Both the position numbers and the translations under genes were made by a program. The notes under the pieces are model-generated. The model ran no database searches. It had not been told where the DNA came from and saw nothing but the letters and a program-made list of their open reading frames with translations. 64,000 nt of DNA from JBBSAT01 sp044223665 (GTDB lineage Bacteria; Myxococcota_A; Polyangia; Polyangiales; Sandaracinaceae): the NCBI GenBank assembly GCA_044223665.1, contig JBGALT010000023.1, forward strand, positions 1 through 64,000, read 5' to 3'. Below are positions 38,140-46,070 of this stretch, piece by piece; the first letter of the stretch is position 1; each line of letters starts with the position of its first letter.

Positions 38140-39753
38140 TCAGGGCTCATCGGTGAGCGAGTCGGTGTGATCGATGGTGCCATCGCCGTCGTCGTCGAAG
38201 TCGACGGAGAGCGGCATCGTGTCGCCACCCCACGCGGCGTACTCGACGTACAGGACCGCGTCCACGCTCGCCGCGACTCCCGTGTGCTGGAACACGACCG
38301 TCCCGGTCTCGCTCACGCGCTCCATGTAGAGCGTGAACTCGGGTGCGCTCGCGCTGCCATCGAAGCTGAGGGCGACGGTAGAGCTCGCGAGATCGACGCT
38401 GATGCGGACGCCCTGGCCAGCCGTCATCGCCATGGATCGCGCCTCGACCAGGTAGTCATCGCCCGCCTGCTGGAACGCGAGCGCGAGGGTCGGGGTCTGT
38501 GTGCCGGCAGCGTGGTACGCGACGTCCGGCAGCCCGGGCTGGACGTCGATCGTGTCGATCTCCATCGGCGCGAGGTCGATCCCATCGATCTGGACCGCGA
38601 AACCCGCACCGGTGATGGTCATCTCCGTCGGCGATGCCGCGGTGAGCCGCGAGCCATCGAGTGTGACCGAGAGCGGCTGATCGTGCGGCAGCGTGTAGGT
38701 GGGCTCCGGGCTGTCCTGAAAGAGACTGGCGCTGCGCTCGGAGGTGACGTCGGCGTCCGGGATCGTGTTGACCGTGGAACCGTCCGTGTCCGTGCCCGTC
38801 GTGTGGCCCAGGCCGTCGTCGATCCTGACATCGCCCTCGCCTACCGCCTGGAGCATCACACGACTTCCTCGCCCGCCACCGTCCATCGCGAGGTTGCCGC
38901 AGAAGGCGCACGCGTGGGGAAGCATCACGCGCGACCCGATGTCGGCGAGGGTGAGGTTGAACGTCGTCGCGTCGCCGTCGTAGAGGGCGCCCATCTCCGT
39001 CGGGTTCGTCGACGCGGTGTACGTCCAAGTGTTCGCGGCGGTGTCGACCATGACGACGCGCTCGGCGTTCGGGTAGTTGTTGTCGTAGACCACGATCTCG
39101 GCCGTGGTCGGCGTCGGACGTCGCACCGCGTACGGCGTGATCGCATGCCCGCCCCCGCCACCACGACGGTAGATGCCGACGACGGTGCCTTGGAAGCTCG
39201 TGCCGCGAGACATGTCGGCCGCCAGGCGATCGACGACCTGGGATGGCGTGAGCGTGCGGTCCTCGTTGGCCACCGTCGTCTGCGTGACGAACCAGAGCGC
39301 GATCTCGCGCGTCATGGCGTCGTTCATCGTCAGCGAGTACGCGTCCGTCCCGCCGAACATGCTGGGCGGCACCACGCCCGAGTACATGAGCGACGCGAGC
39401 ACTGCGAAGCCCTCGCAGTGACCACCGTTCATGACGCCGTTCTGATGCTCCATCCACTGGCGCGCCTGCGGGACGACGTTGCACGTGCCCGTGGCCGCCA
39501 TGCCCTCGCAGACCTGCGGCCCGAACAGGCGTCGCATCTCCTCGCCCGTGAGGTTCGTGGGCATGGCCGCGTTCGTGTAGTTCTCGAACGCGAAGCCGTT
39601 CGGCATCGGGCGAAAGCCCCAGTCGGCGGTGCCAGCGCCGCCGTCGAGACCCGTGCCGCCCGAGTCGTCGGTGCTCATCGCAGGCGGACTGCCGCAGCCA
39701 GCGAGCGCAACCATTGCTGACATTCCGAGCCCCGCGATCTCCATGGACTTCAT
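38140..39753 (-). CDS. Lipoprotein with papain-like cysteine-protease signature
   Basis: 537 aa, ATG start, lipobox VALAGC with Cys20, then a Ser/Gly/Asp linker. A possible Cys-His-Asn/Asp catalytic set is visible: Cys113 in GGHCEGFAVLAS, His203 in GGGGGHAITPYAV and Asp224-Asn225 in VVYDNNYPN. These have the order and spacing of papain-fold peptidases. The region after about 300 is beta-rich and ends with DFDDDGDGTIDHTDSLTDEP, an EF-hand-like calcium loop. Protease activity is inferred. It lies inside the cargo between tssL and tssM, so it may be a surface or secreted factor carried with that insert. Confidence 0.72.
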   Translation of the reverse strand: MKSMEIAGLGMSAMVALAGCGSPPAMSTDDSGGTGLDGGAGTADWGFRPMPNGFAFENYTNAAMPTNLTGEEMRRLFGPQVCEGMAATGTCNVVPQARQWMEHQNGVMNGGHCEGFAVLASLMYSGVVPPSMFGGTDAYSLTMNDAMTREIALWFVTQTTVANEDRTLTPSQVVDRLAADMSRGTSFQGTVVGIYRRGGGGGHAITPYAVRRPTPTTAEIVVYDNNYPNAERVVMVDTAANTWTYTASTNPTEMGALYDGDATTFNLTLADIGSRVMLPHACAFCGNLAMDGGGRGSRVMLQAVGEGDVRIDDGLGHTTGTDTDGSTVNTIPDADVTSERSASLFQDSPEPTYTLPHDQPLSVTLDGSRLTAASPTEMTITGAGFAVQIDGIDLAPMEIDTIDVQPGLPDVAYHAAGTQTPTLALAFQQAGDDYLVEARSMAMTAGQGVRISVDLASSTVALSFDGSASAPEFTLYMERVSETGTVVFQHTGVAASVDAVLYVEYAAWGGDTMPLSVDFDDDGDGTIDHTDSLTDEP

Positions 39754-40143
39754 CGTCGAACCTCTCTTCTCGATCCGATCTCAGGATTTCGATCCAACAG
39801 ACTAGGAACCACCGGGCCACGAGTGCAACGCGTCCCGCCTAGAGATTCTTCGATGCGGTGGCCACGAGCTTCGCGGGCACCCCCCACGAGCTTCCCGGGC
39901 ACCCTCGAAGAATCTCTAGGCACTGGCCGTTGAAGTCCGCGGGCTCGCAGCCGATCCTGACGCCGGATTCGACCCCACACGCCGCGAACGATCGCGCGGC
40001 AGCTTCCGTGTCGGCGGCGGCGCTCGGTCGTCCGCCGAAACGGTGCGGAGCGAGGTCGCCGACGAGGCGGCGAGCACGCGATCGGACGTCGACCGGCGCG
40101 AAGACTGGGCACCATGACGAAACACGGAACGGAGCGGAAGACG
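39754..40143. other. 390-bp divergent intergenic region with a large inverted repeat
   Basis: It holds the promoters for the papain-like gene (minus) and the lipoprotein gene at 40144 (plus). The notable content is the 17-bp inverted repeat with 22-bp tandem repeats listed separately (39837-39921). I see no coding sequence or RNA gene in the remainder. Confidence 0.6.
39837..39921. repeat. 17-bp perfect inverted repeat enclosing two tandem 22-bp repeats
   Basis: GCCTAGAGATTCTTCGA (39837-39853) pairs perfectly with TCGAAGAATCTCTAGGC (39905-39921). The 51-nt loop contains two tandem 22-bp units (39862-39883 and 39884-39905) that differ at two positions and begin CCACGAGCTTC. It could be a recombination or transposon-end site, a regulator array or a structured RNA. 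Confidence 0.8.
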
Positions 40144-41082
40144 ATGTCGCGACGTGCGTTGCTGGTCCTCCTGCTCGGCGTCCTCTCGTTGGCAGGGTGC
40201 CCGGGGGCAGCGGCGAGCCCAGACGCGGCGGCAGCGACGGATGCTGCGTCACCGACGGATGCTGCGGTACCGACTTCCGATACGGGCGCAGCCGACGGTG
40301 GGTCCGAGGGCCTGGACGCATGGACGAGCACCGACGCGCCGGTCGAGTGCCCGCCAGTGACGCCCGTGGGCTCGTCCCTCGTCCTCACGGGGCAGAGCTA
40401 CGACGGTGCGATGGCGCATGACTTCCGGGATACGTCGTGCGGCGGCAACAATGGCCCAGCAGTGTTCTATTCGGTGGAAGTGGGGCCACGTCAGCGCTTC
40501 GAAGCGCTGCTGAACGGCGATTCGTTCCTCGACACGCTCGTCCTCGTCGACTCGTGCAGCGACTCATACTGCCGCGACACCGCTTCCTCCGGTGAAACGC
40601 TCCGGTACACGAATCCATCGGGCACGGCGCAAACGTTCCTCCTCGCCGCAAGCCGATTTCGGGCGGACCCGCTTCCTTACGACTTCTCGGCGCGTGTGAT
40701 CGACGTCGCTCCGGGTCAGGTGTGCACGCTTCCGATCCCGGTCACGAGCGGGGCTCGACTGACGGGACAGGACGTGGCCTTCGGGGGCGACTTGCCCGCC
40801 TTCAGCTGCGGATACTCGTTCGACGCCGCCGCGTTCTACAGCATCACGGTCCCCGCCGGACGGAGCCTCACCGTCACGACGCGCTCGTCACGCTCGATGC
40901 AAGTGCGCATCGGGAACGGGTGTGACTTCGCGGACCTTCGCTGCCTCGCCTTTGGCAGCCGAAACACCGCCACGTACGTGAACACCACGGGCAGCGCGCA
41001 GCCGGTCGTCATCAGCGTCACGCCCGATCTCGGCAACATCTTCTCGCTGCCCTTCGACATCGACGTCGACCTCACGCCGTAG
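40144..41082 (+). CDS. Predicted lipoprotein, PPC-like beta domains
   Basis: 312 aa from the ATG giving MSRRALLVLLLGVLSLAGC (lipid Cys19); an ATG 10 codons upstream would spoil the signal n-region. An Ala/Asp/Thr-rich stalk (about 22-70) precedes two similar beta domains of about 110 residues (SLVLTGQSYDGAMAHDF then FYSVEVGPRQRFEALLNGDS; ARLTGQDVAFGGDLPAFSCG then YSITVPAGRSLTVTT). They resemble bacterial pre-peptidase C-terminal (PPC) domains in layout. It is convergent with the response-regulator gene. Confidence 0.72.
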   Translation: MSRRALLVLLLGVLSLAGCPGAAASPDAAAATDAASPTDAAVPTSDTGAADGGSEGLDAWTSTDAPVECPPVTPVGSSLVLTGQSYDGAMAHDFRDTSCGGNNGPAVFYSVEVGPRQRFEALLNGDSFLDTLVLVDSCSDSYCRDTASSGETLRYTNPSGTAQTFLLAASRFRADPLPYDFSARVIDVAPGQVCTLPIPVTSGARLTGQDVAFGGDLPAFSCGYSFDAAAFYSITVPAGRSLTVTTRSSRSMQVRIGNGCDFADLRCLAFGSRNTATYVNTTGSAQPVVISVTPDLGNIFSLPFDIDVDLTP

Positions 41083-41089
41083 GCCTGCT

Positions 41090-41109
41090 CCTCGCGCCGC
41101 GGCGCGAGG
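41090..41109. terminator. Perfect 20-bp palindrome, bidirectional terminator candidate
   Basis: CCTCGCGCCG-CGGCGCGAGG forms a strong GC hairpin between the convergent stops of the lipoprotein gene (41082) and the response-regulator gene (41163). The location fits a shared terminator; the U-tract is poor. Confidence 0.55.
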
Positions 41110-41162
41110 CCATCGCGACCACGCCGCGCACGCCGGCGGGCGCGCGGATCGACCGATGTGCG

Positions 41163-41834
41163 CTACTCGCCGACCAAGCCCGCCCCAAAGGCGTATCGGA
41201 TGATCTCCGCGAGGTTCTGCACGTCGAGCTTCTCGCGCAGGTTCGCGACGTGCGTGCTCACGGTGCTCGGGGTGAGGTCGAGCTCGGCTGCGATGTCGGC
41301 GACCGAGCGCCCCTGCACGAGGAGCATGAAGACCTGATGTTCGCGGGCGCTCAGGCGCTCGTGGGGAAGCAGCTCGCGGACGTGCGCGGCAGCCGGTGCG
41401 GGCAACGACTCACCCCGGGCGAGCGCGCGTAGCGCATCGACGACCTTGCGAGAAGGCTCGGTCTTGCAGAGGTACCCGGCGGCTCCGGCAGCGCGCGCGC
41501 GCGGGCCGTAGTGCTCGGCGCTGTACATCGAGAGCACGAGCACCCTGAGGGTCGGGTTCGTCTGGTGGATGCGGTGGAGGACCTCCATCCCGCTGACGAA
41601 CGGCAACGTGAGATCGAGAACGAGCACGTCCCAGCTGTCCTTCTCCACCGCGTTCAGCACCGCACGTCCGTCGTCGAGCTCCGCCACGACCGCGATGTCC
41701 GGCTCGTTGGCGAGGAGCTGACGCAAGCCACCCCGGAACAGCTCGTGGTCGTCGGCGATGGCGACCCGGATCGTTCGCGCGGCGTCCCGCGGCGCGGCTC
41801 GCGGTGGGAGGCGGGAGGACACGTCTCCCCACAT
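41163..41834 (-). CDS. NarL/FixJ-family response regulator
   Basis: 223 aa. The receiver domain (about 22-140) shows the acidic pair in VAIADDHELFRGG, phospho-acceptor Asp74 in VLVLDLTLP, and Lys in GYLCKTEPS. The C-terminal LuxR-type HTH (about 155-215) reads LSAREHQVFMLLVQGRSVAD then LTPSTVSTHVANLREKL. The ATG adds about 20 residues before the domain; a later start is possible. It lies 66 bp downstream of the histidine kinase gene, its obvious partner. Targets may include genes of the surrounding cargo, but no binding site is established. Confidence 0.93.
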   Translation of the reverse strand: MWGDVSSRLPPRAAPRDAARTIRVAIADDHELFRGGLRQLLANEPDIAVVAELDDGRAVLNAVEKDSWDVLVLDLTLPFVSGMEVLHRIHQTNPTLRVLVLSMYSAEHYGPRARAAGAAGYLCKTEPSRKVVDALRALARGESLPAPAAAHVRELLPHERLSAREHQVFMLLVQGRSVADIAAELDLTPSTVSTHVANLREKLDVQNLAEIIRYAFGAGLVGE

Positions 41835-41900
41835 TCTCGCGCTCGATGGGGCAAAATTGCACCAGTGATCTGCCTTCCCCAGGCAAGCGCGCGTGCGGGC

Positions 41901-43223
41901 CTACGCGACCGGCAGCTGCAGGGAGATGGACGTACCCGCGCCCGGTGCGCTCTCGATACGCAACGAGCCGCCGTTTCCGCGCGCGCGCTCGCGCATGCCG
42001 ACGAGCCCGAGGCGGCCTTTGCGAGCGCCCGCTGGGTCGAAGCCGCGGCCGTTGTCGGTCACTCGCACCAGGAGGGTGCCATCCTTCGCGGCCACGTCGA
42101 CCTCCGCTTCGCTCGCGTGCGCGTGCCGCCCGACGTTGGTCAGAGCTTCCTGCACGACGCGGAAGACCGCGAGCGTGCGCGTCTCGTCGAGCGCCGGGAG
42201 CGTCGAGGGGGACGAGAACGATACTCTCAGGCTCTCGGTGCTCGCGTGCTCGGCGAGCCACTCCAGCGCGTCACGAAGACCGAGCTCGATCAAGAGACGT
42301 GGTCTCAGCTCGGCGACGAGGGTTCGCGTGGTCTGGGCGGTGCGCGCGAGCACGACGTCGAGGCTTCGTAGATTCGAGGCAATGGCGTTCGGGTTCTTCT
42401 TGAAGCGGTCGAGGGTGAGATCGAGAGAGTAGCGAAGGGCGGTGAGCTCCTGGCCGAGCTCGTCGTGAAGCTCGTGCGCGATCTGCGCACGCTCGGTCTC
42501 GCGCGCATTCTCGAGATGCGCGGCCAGCTCGTGGAGCTCCGTGGTTTGCTCCGCGACGCGATGTTCGAGGCGCGCATTGAGCAACCGCAGCGCGCGAGCT
42601 TGCGAGAGGTTCGCGAGGGTCATTCGATAGCTCAGGTGCCCGAAGTAGGTGCCAGCGACGAGGCAGGCGATCATGAAGCTCGCCCACACGGAGCTGTACA
42701 CATCGGAGAGCCACTCCGGATGCGGACCGAAGTATCCGATCGCCATCAGCAAGACCGTGGTCGCGTTGTTCGCGGTCCGCGCCGTCACCGACATCGGTAC
42801 CGGGATGCTCAGGAACATCGTCGCGTAGAGAAAGTGCGGCCACGGCGTCCCGGGACCGCCGATCTGTCCGAGGGCGTATGCGACCACGCCGCCCAGACAG
42901 ACCATCACGGGGATCACGACGCCGACCGGGCGCGCACGTACGCGAGGGACGAACGTGAGGCCGACCAGAAGCGATCCGGTGAGCGTGATCGTCGCGACGC
43001 GCAGGATGAAGAAGGCGCGTATCGCGGCTTCGTTCCCTGCGAAGAGCCAGTAGTCGAGCGGCCACCAGAGCAGGGTCGCACCGACGAGCAAGACGCCGAC
43101 GCCCTGACAGGAGCGCACGAACGCCGGCAGCGTGGTCCGCTCGAGCTCCTCGCGCTGCTCCGAAGCGGTCGAATCTTCCGCGAGCGCCGAAGCCGCATGC
43201 GGCGGCACACTCAACTCGTTCAT
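41901..43223 (-). CDS. NarX-type sensor histidine kinase
   Basis: 440 aa from the ATG giving MNELSVPPHAASALAEDSTA. Six hydrophobic segments (about 40-200) form a membrane sensor of the 7TM/MASE style. A coiled coil (about 205-240) leads to HisKA_3: ERAQIAHELHDELGQELTAL with phospho-His253. The HATPase domain has VVQEALTNVGRHA (N box), DNGRGFDP (G1) and GLVGMRERA (G2). It phosphorylates the neighbouring NarL-type regulator. The signal is unknown. It lies in the cargo between tssL and tssM. Confidence 0.92.
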   Translation of the reverse strand: MNELSVPPHAASALAEDSTASEQREELERTTLPAFVRSCQGVGVLLVGATLLWWPLDYWLFAGNEAAIRAFFILRVATITLTGSLLVGLTFVPRVRARPVGVVIPVMVCLGGVVAYALGQIGGPGTPWPHFLYATMFLSIPVPMSVTARTANNATTVLLMAIGYFGPHPEWLSDVYSSVWASFMIACLVAGTYFGHLSYRMTLANLSQARALRLLNARLEHRVAEQTTELHELAAHLENARETERAQIAHELHDELGQELTALRYSLDLTLDRFKKNPNAIASNLRSLDVVLARTAQTTRTLVAELRPRLLIELGLRDALEWLAEHASTESLRVSFSSPSTLPALDETRTLAVFRVVQEALTNVGRHAHASEAEVDVAAKDGTLLVRVTDNGRGFDPAGARKGRLGLVGMRERARGNGGSLRIESAPGAGTSISLQLPVA

Positions 43224-43412
43224 TCGCGCTTGCTCTTGGTGACGGTCCCACGCGGCTGCGTGGAACGTCAAGCGGCGCCCCTCGTCGAAGACCAATCGCC
43301 CGATGGCGTGTCGGGGCCGCGATCGAGCCCGCGGCAGCACGCCGGCAGGCACGCATCCCCTGCAGGTCGTTCGTGCGGGCCACGCTCACACCGTGGCATC
43401 GGACGGGGACTC

Positions 43413-43494
43413 AGTCCTCGGGGGCCGATACGCGGCCCCTCCATCGGGAGTGAATCCCGATGGGCCGCCCCCTCGTATCGCTCCGCGAGAGAGG
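43413..43494 (+). repeat. Structured ~84-bp repeat, right copy
   Basis: It matches the reverse complement of 37531-37614. Inner hairpin CCATCGGGA (43441-43449) with TCCCGATGG (43455-43463), loop GTGAA. Outer pair CGATACG (43426-43432) with CGTATCG (43474-43480). It abuts the terminator hairpin that follows tssL. The remaining part of the 293-bp gap (43224-43412) shows no other gene. Confidence 0.85.
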
Positions 43495-43516
43495 GCGACA
43501 GGTTCCTGTCACCCTC
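43491..43516 (-). terminator. Terminator-like hairpin directly after tssL
   Basis: GAGGGCGACAGG (43491-43502) pairs with CCTGTCACCCTC (43505-43516) with a single mismatch. It begins at the base next to the tssL stop codon (43517-43519). This would end transcription of the kinase-hcp-...-tssL operon before the cargo. Confidence 0.6.
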
Positions 43517-44179
43517 TCAGCCGAGGACGAGGGCCGTGTGAAAGGCCAGCTCGAGCGCCAGCAGCGCCCAGCTCGCGCCCGCGAGCAGCCAGGCGCCGGC
43601 GCCCAGCGCGAGGGCCCACCGTGCATCGATCGAGCGGGCCTCGGCCGCCCGGCGGGGAAGAGCGCTCGGCGCCAGCGGCCGCTCGGTCGCCGCCCCCGCG
43701 CGCACGAGGTCGAGGTGCACCTCGTCGATCAGCTCGAGGCGCGCCGCGTCGCGGCTCGCGTAGCGACCCCGGAACCCGAGAGCGAGGACCACGTAGTAGA
43801 CCGCCAGCACGCGGGCCCGCGACGGATCGCGCCGCACGCCGTCGAGGCGCACGAAGAACCCGTCACCGGCGCTGTTCTCGCCGAAGAGCGAGAGCTGGAG
43901 CAGGCGCGGAAGCCAGGCCTCGCGCGTTCCGGGACGGGCGATCATCGCCTCGTCGGCATGGGCCGCGAGCGCGTAGACGACGTCGTCGACGTGGGCGAGC
44001 GGTAGCCGCCGCCGCTCGGCGGCCGAGCGAAGCGCGCGCAGCTGCTCGTCGAAGAGCGTGCGCGCGGCCTCCGGGCGCACCTCGGGCTGCTGGGCGATCC
44101 GTACCGCGGCGAGCATCGGCTCCGAGAGGGCGAGGAAGACCTCGAGCGCCGCGTCGTCGCTGCGGGCGGAGCGGCTCAT
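43517..44179 (-). CDS. tssL: T6SS inner-membrane protein TssL/DotU
   Basis: 220 aa, ATG start overlapping the tssK stop by 4 nt. The DotU domain shows DDVVYALAAHADEAMIARPG (about 67-86), LQLSLFGENSAGDGFF and VLAVYYVVLALGFRGRYA. One C-terminal transmembrane helix (about 192-215) anchors it, as in canonical TssL without an OmpA/peptidoglycan-binding extension. It works with TssM and TssJ in the membrane complex and docks the baseplate through TssK. Confidence 0.95.
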   Translation of the reverse strand: MSRSARSDDAALEVFLALSEPMLAAVRIAQQPEVRPEAARTLFDEQLRALRSAAERRRLPLAHVDDVVYALAAHADEAMIARPGTREAWLPRLLQLSLFGENSAGDGFFVRLDGVRRDPSRARVLAVYYVVLALGFRGRYASRDAARLELIDEVHLDLVRAGAATERPLAPSALPRRAAEARSIDARWALALGAGAWLLAGASWALLALELAFHTALVLG

Positions 44180-45585
44180 GGCGTCCTCCGGGCCAGCTCG
44201 CCGAGCGAGGCCGAGCGACGATCGGTGGTGCGATCGGCGCCGTGCTTGGGGATGGCCACGAGCGTGAGCCGCGTGTGCGCGGGATCGAAGGTGCGCGTCG
44301 GCAGGTAGACCGCGATGCCCCGCTCGGCGAGCGCCGCGCGCAAGTGGCGATCGCCCGCGGGCAGCTCGAAGCAGGTCTCGTCGGCGCGCGCGGGGACGTC
44401 GGGAGGAGGTCGGTGCACGAGCGCCAGCGGCGCGCCTGGCGTCGCGGTCTCGAGCACACCGGCGATCTCTCCGTAGGAGGCCACCTTGGCCAGGCCCGCG
44501 AGGACGGTCTCCACTTCGCGACCGGGCAGCGCGGAGCGGACCGAGAGATAGAAGCGGTGGCCGCGCGCGAGCTCGTCGTCGAGGCGCGCGAAGTGCAGGC
44601 CGTCGCTCCGCGGCTCGAGCGCCACGGTGCGCGCGTGATCGCGATCGGTGGCCGCCAGCAGGGCGTCGATCCGATCGAACGCGGCGACGAACGATCGGTC
44701 GGGCGCGTGCGTGTCGTAGTCGGGCAGGTCCAGCTCGGCGCTCACCGCGAGCACCGAGAGCGCGCCGGCGAGCTCGAGCAAGCGCTCGTAGAGCGCCTCG
44801 GGGCGGGTGCTGCCGCGCCGCAGCTGGTGGCGCAGCACCGGGTGATGGGCCGAGAGGATCGACGCGAGCAGGAAGCGGCTGGCATCGCTCGCGTCGATCG
44901 CGACGTCGCCGCCCGGGCGCTCCTGACGTGCGGCGAGCAGCGTCGCACGCCGCGCGCCGAGCCGCTCCACGAGGCGCGTGAGGCGCGCCATCAGCGGCTC
45001 GGAGGCCTCGATCGCGAGCAGCGGCCCCACGATGGCGCCCGTGCGCTTCGTCTCTCCCTGCGCGTCGCGCTGCAGGACCACGAGCGGCAAGCGCTCGAGA
45101 TCCTCGTGCGGCTCGTGCCCCATCACGAGGCGCAGGGCCGGCACGCCCAGCTCGAGCGCGATGGGCTCGGCCGGCGTCTCGGTGTGCGTGTCGATCGCCG
45201 TGCGCTCGAGGATCGACAGCCGCGGCGTGGCGCCGGTCAGCGCGGGGCGATCGCGCCGATCGCGCGTGAGGGCGAGGTGGACCGTCACCTCCGTGCGATC
45301 GGGGCCGAGCCCGCTCACGGGGCGGTCGGGGATGCGCAGCTCTCGCCCCGGGCCCACCGAGACGAGCGTGCCGTCGGCGAGGACTGCCTCGAGTCGCTCG
45401 ATCCGGACCACGCCCTCGCGGAGAGCCGCCGCGTCGAGCGCGAGCGCGCGCAGGCCCCAAGCGCCCTCGACGCAGGCGCGAAAGCGGGCGTCGATCGCGG
45501 CATCGCGCAGGCGGTCTGCTTCTTGGAAGTGCTGCGGCGCGAGCGGTAGCCCGTCGAGCCAGAGAACGTGCGCATGGGCGCTCAT
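44176..45585 (-). CDS. tssK: T6SS baseplate protein TssK
   Basis: 469 aa. The N-terminus VLWLDGLPLAPQHFQEADRL is the recognisable TssK start (W-x-x-G-x-x-L-x-P-Q-H-F). Further family blocks: ALELGVPALRLVMG, ILSAHHPVLRHQL near 230 and a C-terminal domain with FELPAGDRHLRAALAERGIA. It links the baseplate (TssEFG) to TssL/TssM. Its start overlaps the tssJ stop by 4 nt. Confidence 0.94.
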   Translation of the reverse strand: MSAHAHVLWLDGLPLAPQHFQEADRLRDAAIDARFRACVEGAWGLRALALDAAALREGVVRIERLEAVLADGTLVSVGPGRELRIPDRPVSGLGPDRTEVTVHLALTRDRRDRPALTGATPRLSILERTAIDTHTETPAEPIALELGVPALRLVMGHEPHEDLERLPLVVLQRDAQGETKRTGAIVGPLLAIEASEPLMARLTRLVERLGARRATLLAARQERPGGDVAIDASDASRFLLASILSAHHPVLRHQLRRGSTRPEALYERLLELAGALSVLAVSAELDLPDYDTHAPDRSFVAAFDRIDALLAATDRDHARTVALEPRSDGLHFARLDDELARGHRFYLSVRSALPGREVETVLAGLAKVASYGEIAGVLETATPGAPLALVHRPPPDVPARADETCFELPAGDRHLRAALAERGIAVYLPTRTFDPAHTRLTLVAIPKHGADRTTDRRSASLGELARRTP

Positions 45586-46070
45586 GGGATCCTCCTCGTC
45601 TCGCCTTCGCGCTCGATCCGATACTCGTCGACGCGCAGCGCGAGCGTCGCGTCCGAGCCACAGGGGAGCTCTTCGACCGGCACGACCACGCGCCACGTGC
45701 GACCGGCCGGCTGGCGCACGATCGCCAGCGCGGCGAGCGCGTGCACCTCGGCACCGGGCGCGATCGCGACGTGGGCGCTCTCGCCCGGGTAGAGCGTGAC
45801 GACCTCGGTCGACACGATGGCCGCCGCGAGCGCTCCGCTCGGCTGCCACGCGTCCTCGAAGGTCGCGCTCGCGAGCGCGTCGGGCTCGCGCAATGCGAGC
45901 ACGCGGATCTCGGTCGGGAGCGGGGTGCCCGAAGGATCCGGGTTGAGCAGCGGCCCGGACGCGAGCGCGACGTCGAGCGAGGCAGGGCGCTCGCAGACCG
46001 GCGCCGCAGCGAGCGTCCCGGCACAGCCGGCGAGCGCGAGAGCGACCAGCAGCGATGCGCGCGCGCTCAC
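45582..46070 (-). CDS. tssJ: T6SS outer-membrane lipoprotein TssJ/SciN
   Basis: 162 aa, GTG start giving VSARASLLVALALAGC (lipid Cys16). The core shows NPDPSGTPLPTEIRVLALRE, the conserved N-x-D-x-x-G-x-P-x-x-x-x-x-R-x-x-x-L pattern of TssJ, and a beta-sandwich end (VVVPVEELPCGSDATLALRV). TssJ anchors the TssLM complex to the outer membrane. It overlaps the upstream gene by 4 nt. Confidence 0.9.
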   Translation of the reverse strand: MSARASLLVALALAGCAGTLAAAPVCERPASLDVALASGPLLNPDPSGTPLPTEIRVLALREPDALASATFEDAWQPSGALAAAIVSTEVVTLYPGESAHVAIAPGAEVHALAALAIVRQPAGRTWRVVVPVEELPCGSDATLALRVDEYRIEREGETRRIP

